Shown one piece after another: positions 5,536 to 7,169 of a stretch of 7,169 bases of DNA. The position numbers and the translations under genes are program-made. This stretch comes from Nitrososphaeraceae archaeon (GTDB lineage: Archaea > Thermoproteota > Nitrososphaeria > Nitrososphaerales > Nitrososphaeraceae), in contig JAICHH010000089.1 in NCBI GenBank assembly GCA_025922715.1, positions 1 through 7,169 of the forward strand, in the 5' to 3' direction. The notes beneath the pieces are model-generated. The model was not told where the DNA came from and searched no databases. It worked only from the letters and a program-made list of their open reading frames with translations. The first letter of the stretch is position 1; every line of letters starts with the position of its first letter.

Positions 5536-5778
5536 CTAATCAAATCCTTCGTTTTCGGCAAGTTTTCCTTTTTCTGAATAAAATTTACACTCAGGAATAC
5601 ATCCTGTAAACTGATTACATCCTTTTCCATCATAACTACCTTCGCCTTTTTTTCTAATATACCAAGAACTTGGATGAAAATACCATTGTTGTTTAAACTC
5701 CTGGTATTTAGCTTCTGGACTTAAAATTTTTTTATTTCTATCAATTTCTAAGTCTGGAAATGCTAAACTGTTTGCCAC
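5536..5778 (-). CDS. Unrecognised 80-residue protein with three clustered cysteines
   Basis: I do not recognise this family. It begins with GTG (5778) and reads as a soluble, polar protein. The N-terminal third is charged. The centre has an aromatic segment, QWYFHPSSWYIRKK (31-44), with a run of W, Y, F and H. This is followed by a glycine-rich stretch and the cysteine cluster C54-x5-C60-x3-C64, then an acidic tail. The cysteines plus H35 could bind a metal or form a disulfide, but the spacing matches no common zinc ribbon I know. There is no signal peptide or membrane helix. The coding case rests on the open frame, the non-random composition and a following oligo-T tract; the next minus-strand gene is more than 300 bases away, so it is probably transcribed alone. 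No function can be given. Confidence 0.55.
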   Translation of the reverse strand: MANSLAFPDLEIDRNKKILSPEAKYQEFKQQWYFHPSSWYIRKKGEGSYDGKGCNQFTGCIPECKFYSEKGKLAENEGFD

Positions 5779-5918
5779 GAGATTATTGATATAGATTCTA
5801 CTTATTATGAAGAAGGTAGGATGGATCTATTACAACATTCTTGAGAAAAATTTTGAATAATCGCATATATTTTTTTTACCTTCTATTGTTAGGATCCATT
5901 TATTTATATGGTTGAATC

Positions 5919-5927
5919 CTTATAAAT
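5919..5927 (+). promoter_or_regulatory. Orphan box A on the plus strand
   Basis: CTTATAAAT is a strong TATA-box match followed by no gene at the expected distance. A transcript would begin near 5949 and carry the two hairpins at 5982-5999 and 6029-6043 before reaching the gene at 6178, more than 220 bases later. Confidence 0.35.
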
Positions 5928-5948
5928 GAAATTTTAAAATCTTTTGAA

Positions 5949-6060
5949 ATTACGATTTGTGATGGTACGATGTTTTATTCTTGACTTGGAGTATAGTCAG
6001 ATTATTATATTTTGCAAAAGGTGTCAGGGGAATTATTAATTCCAGTAAGAATGATTACAT
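5949..6060 (+). ncRNA. Candidate small RNA or long 5' leader
   Basis: The segment starts about 26 bases after the orphan box A. It holds hairpin TGACT/AGTCA (5982-5986 with 5995-5999, 8-base loop) and a perfect GGAATT-ATT-AATTCC hairpin (6029-6043), and its base composition looks less AT-rich than the flanks. No family is recognised, no oligo-T stop follows closely, and the boundaries are guesses. It could equally be the leader of the 6178 gene, an operator region, or chance. Confidence 0.2.
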
Positions 6061-6152
6061 TATTTAATGTATTTAATACCGAGAATAAGTGTATTTATCC
6101 TATTGATTATGTATTGTCATGTAAAAAGTCAAATACGATAAAGTTAAAGTTA

Positions 6153-6161
6153 ACTATAAGG
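6153..6161 (+). promoter_or_regulatory. Box A for the 6178/6452 gene pair
   Basis: ACTATAAGG is centred about 21-24 bases before the ATG at 6178, close to the spacing that gives a leaderless transcript beginning at or next to the start codon. No ribosome binding site is visible before that ATG, in keeping with leaderless initiation. Confidence 0.4.
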
Positions 6162-6177
6162 TAGTGTATATTATATT

Positions 6178-6435
6178 ATGAGCGATTTTGCATTCTTTAG
6201 ATTCATAAGTAACAACTGGCTTACAGAATCTGAAAAGAAAAGAAAAGATGAAATTATCCAATTAACAGAAGAAGTTCTTGAATCTAAAGGAATAGAGTGT
6301 GACGCTCGAATTAGTAAATTATCTGAAGAACAGTTAAAGGAAATTCTTGAAGAAGTGAGAGATAAAATTAAAAAGAAAAAGAAAAAGAATAATATTACAT
6401 TAGAATCGGAATCTGATTTAATTGTTAAAAATTAG
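6178..6435 (+). CDS. Unrecognised small charged helical protein
   Basis: An 85-residue protein of unknown function. After a hydrophobic, aromatic N-terminus (FAFFRFISNNWL, 4-15) it is almost entirely charged and predicted helical, with two amphipathic stretches (16-37 and 48-65) that could form a helical hairpin or coiled coil. A basic run of six lysines follows (65-70) and then an acidic end (ESESD). There is one cysteine (C41), no signal peptide and no long membrane helix, although the first 15 residues could touch a membrane. The lysine run is coded by an A-rich tract near 6365-6390. It is followed after 16 bases by the membrane protein gene, so the two are probably co-transcribed and may work together; this is inference from spacing only. 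Confidence 0.65.
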   Translation: MSDFAFFRFISNNWLTESEKKRKDEIIQLTEEVLESKGIECDARISKLSEEQLKEILEEVRDKIKKKKKKNNITLESESDLIVKN

Positions 6436-6451
6436 GGAATACAATTAGAAA

Positions 6452-6775
6452 ATGAAACCAGCAGAAAATGAAATTCCTTCATGGCCTTTGATAACAGGCA
6501 TTGCAGTAATTGCTTTTGGAACAATCTTACTGGCATTTAGAGCAAATGTATTGCTATCTATTGTATTCATTATTTTAGGTGTTATCCTTGTTTTATCATG
6601 GTATATATTGTATACAAAGAAAAAGTTAGAGCTTTCTCATAAATATGGTACAGACTGTATTTGTCAAATTTGTAGTCATGACAAACCTTTAGTTTGTATC
6701 AAAGAAAAATGTAAATGTTGTATAATTATGAAAGAGAATAAGGTAATAGGACATTCAAATAACGCTTTACAATAA
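6452..6775 (+). CDS. Two-helix membrane protein with a cysteine-rich cytoplasmic tail
   Basis: A 107-residue protein of unknown function. Two hydrophobic helices, about 12-29 and 33-54, form a tight hairpin in the membrane with a short turn at R30-A31-N32. The lysine-rich segment YTKKK (54-58) after the second helix suggests that the tail is cytoplasmic. The tail carries seven cysteines and a histidine in a dense cluster, C69-x-C71-x2-C74-x-H76, then C82-x4-C87-x-C89-C90, and ends with VIGHSNNALQ. The arrangement could bind one or two Zn2+ ions or another metal; it is not a standard C2H2, RING or ferredoxin pattern that I can name. It starts 16 bases after the upstream gene, and AGGG at 6434-6437 may be a weak ribosome site. 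It probably forms a two-gene operon with that gene. A sensor, scaffold or metal-handling role is possible but unsupported. Confidence 0.7.
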   Translation: MKPAENEIPSWPLITGIAVIAFGTILLAFRANVLLSIVFIILGVILVLSWYILYTKKKLELSHKYGTDCICQICSHDKPLVCIKEKCKCCIIMKENKVIGHSNNALQ

Positions 6776-6893
6776 TTTTATGATGATAATTGATAAGTCT
6801 CTCTGTATAGTAGTCTTCTATATTTAAATAGATTAAAATTTATTTACATTTTTATATATTATATAAAGTAGCTTGTTTAAATAAAAAAGTATA

Positions 6894-7169
6894 TTAATTA
6901 ATGTATTTTATTTCTATATCTTTATGTGGACATATATCAATAATTTCTTTTGCCAATTTAAGGATTTCTTCGTTTTCAGCTGTGTTTGAAATTTCGATAA
7001 TTGTTTTCGCGTTAGGTAGGTAAATGGATTTGGTGTTGAGATCTCCTTCCCCATCTTCCTTATTGAAAACATATCGCTCACCATTTTTACTAATTGGATT
7101 CCAACTCCTTAACAATATACCTTGTTTTTCTATATTTTCATTAATAGTTTTATCATAAACTTTTATATG
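6894..7169 (-). CDS. Unrecognised protein, N-terminus cut off by the window edge
   Basis: The minus-strand frame ending at 6894 stays open all the way to the right edge, so at least 91 codons are present and the true start lies outside. A TTG at 7115 could be mistaken for a start, but the 18 codons before it (ending KQGI) are open and have normal composition. The visible part is polar, with a segment RSWNPISKNGERYVFNKEDG (its R-S at codons 20-21 from the edge) that looks like a beta hairpin, followed by a strand and helix pair ending CPHKDIEIKYIN. No cysteine motif, membrane helix or known signature is seen. It converges on the membrane-protein gene, with about 118 bases between the stops. 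No function can be proposed. Confidence 0.55.
   Translation of the reverse strand, partial: HIKVYDKTINENIEKQGILLRSWNPISKNGERYVFNKEDGEGDLNTKSIYLPNAKTIIEISNTAENEEILKLAKEIIDICPHKDIEIKYIN

Larger units (their letters stand above)
5779..6177. other. Gene-free spacer with a possible non-coding transcript
   Basis: No gene longer than about 25 codons is credible in these 399 bases, which separate divergent genes. The stretch contains a good plus-strand box A at 5919-5927 and, 55-125 bases beyond it, two adjacent hairpins listed separately. It also has two scattered inverted-repeat pairs (AGAAGGTA 5811-5818 with TACCTTCT 5877-5884; ATGGATC 5821-5827 with GATCCAT 5893-5899) that interleave rather than nest. 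TATA-like ACTATAAGG near 6153-6161 probably drives the gene at 6178. Confidence 0.5.

Noticed and set aside
5811..5899. Inverted repeats AGAAGGTA/TACCTTCT and ATGGATC/GATCCAT
   Set aside because: The pairs interleave, so they cannot form one hairpin, and 7-8 base matches over 60-70 bases are not rare in such AT-rich DNA.
5958..6010. Possible C/D box guide RNA (GTGATGG resembling box C)
   Set aside because: No CTGA box D or D' follows at a suitable distance and box C has a mismatch.
5962..6039. 25-codon plus-strand micro-ORF containing CKRC
   Set aside because: Too short to separate from chance, and its ATG is 13 bases off the position predicted from the box A at 5919; one CxxC is not enough evidence.
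1..7169. Mobile element, CRISPR array, toxin-antitoxin or phage defence genes
   Set aside because: No transposase, integrase, regularly spaced repeats, terminal inverted repeats or recognisable defence domains are present in any frame.

Overview
The window looks like a piece of an AT-rich archaeal chromosome, most likely from an ammonia-oxidising Nitrososphaeria (Thaumarchaeota) lineage of the Nitrososphaera/Nitrosocosmicus kind. The evidence is: TATA-like box A elements placed so that several mRNAs would be leaderless, a tRNA gene whose introns fold towards archaeal bulge-helix-bulge (BHB) motifs, an ATP-type PEP carboxykinase, and a set of short single-gene units separated by long AT-rich spacers. 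The lineage call is inference from style; the archaeal assignment is firmer. There is no sign of a phage, insertion sequence, CRISPR array or defence island.

Layout from left to right: a gene-free spacer with one good hairpin (1-434); a carboxymuconolactone-decarboxylase-family protein (minus, 435-851); a small single C2H2 zinc-finger protein (minus, 930-1127); divergently from it, a Dot1/aKMT-like class I methyltransferase-fold protein with a degenerate SAM motif and a TTG start (plus, 1301-2062); pckA for ATP-dependent PEP carboxykinase (plus, 2188-3828). Tail to tail with pckA, and sharing its stop codon on the other strand, is a tRNA-Gln(CUG) gene on the minus strand (3826-3963) that appears to be broken by three introns. 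Then follow a gene-free spacer (3964-4446), a short-chain dehydrogenase/reductase (minus, 4447-5187), another spacer, an unrecognised 80-residue Cys-containing protein (minus, 5536-5778), a spacer with a possible non-coding transcript, a plus-strand pair of a charged 85-residue protein and a two-helix membrane protein with a seven-cysteine tail (6178-6435 and 6452-6775), and finally the 3' part of an unrecognised minus-strand gene that runs off the right edge (6894-7169).

The genes do not form one pathway. pckA is a central-carbon (gluconeogenesis) gene; the SDR and the CMD-family protein are stand-alone predicted enzymes of unknown substrate; the zinc finger and methyltransferase-like proteins share a divergent promoter region and might both act on nucleic acid or chromatin proteins, but that is speculation. 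The most notable item is the triply interrupted tRNA-Gln: removing 33, 18 and 14 bases, with the cut after the second base of each putative bulge, leaves a 73-base tRNA with a 7-bp acceptor stem, canonical A14, G18-G19 and A21, anticodon CUG, a standard T arm and discriminator A73.
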